From positions 1 through 5,599 of the forward strand of contig CANGWP010000143.1 of assembly GCA_947457605.1 (NCBI GenBank): a stretch of DNA of 5,599 bases, read 5' to 3'. The position numbers and the translations under genes were made by a program. The notes below the pieces were generated by a model. It did not search any database. It saw nothing but the letters and a program-made list of their open reading frames with translations, and was not told the DNA's origin. Positions 5,575 through 5,599 of this stretch are shown here, in pieces. The stretch's first letter is position 1. Every line of letters starts with the position of its first letter. Source of the stretch: Bdellovibrionales bacterium. Lineage in GTDB: Bacteria; Bdellovibrionota; UBA1018; CAIMNF01.

Positions 5575-5599
5575 TCCCGAATTTTTACACAATTCAAAC

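Noticed and set aside
5575..5599. Possible terminator after the FKBP gene
   Set aside because: A short T run is present, but no stem precedes it in the visible bases. The window ends too soon to judge.

Overview
The window is ordinary, densely packed chromosomal DNA from a Gram-negative bacterium of roughly balanced base composition. The Gram-negative reading rests on a FadD and an AcnA that closely resemble proteobacterial proteins, a lipoprotein-type FKBP isomerase, and an UppP with the (E/Q)xxxE and PGxSRSG motifs. A proteobacterial or Bdellovibrionota-like lineage fits, but this is an inference from remembered family resemblance and the sequence does not fix the taxon. I see no mobile element, tRNA, rRNA, CRISPR array or integration scar.

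Layout: (1) 1-473, minus strand: the N-terminal 157 residues of a long-chain acyl-CoA synthetase (FadD), cut by the window edge. (2) 474-608: a divergent intergenic region with a candidate acnA promoter, a GACAG-TTT-CTGTC dyad and a wider TCAGTTT/AAACTGA inverted repeat. (3) 609-4257, plus strand: a probable three-gene operon of aconitase (acnA), an 86-residue charged helical protein of unknown function, and a LOG-family nucleotide phosphoribohydrolase. The junctions are an 8-nt gap and a 4-nt GTGA overlap. (4) 4238-5029, minus strand: undecaprenyl-diphosphatase (uppP), convergent with the LOG gene and overlapping its 3' end by 20 bp. (5) 5030-5106: a 77-bp divergent intergenic region with a perfect 12-bp palindrome inside a candidate sigma70-type promoter. 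(6) 5107-5574, plus strand: a lipoprotein FKBP-type peptidyl-prolyl isomerase. The last 25 bases (5575-5599) show no recognisable feature and no terminator hairpin.

How the genes relate: FadD activates fatty acids for beta-oxidation, whose acetyl-CoA is consumed by the TCA or glyoxylate cycle in which aconitase acts, so the divergent fadD/acnA pair may share control. UppP (lipid-carrier recycling for peptidoglycan and other envelope polymers) and the FKBP lipoprotein (folding of exported proteins) are both envelope functions reading outward from one short control region. No clearly new system is visible. The points most worth a second look are the uncharacterised 86-residue protein coupled between acnA and the LOG gene, the possible leaderless acnA start, and the two divergent control regions with dyads.
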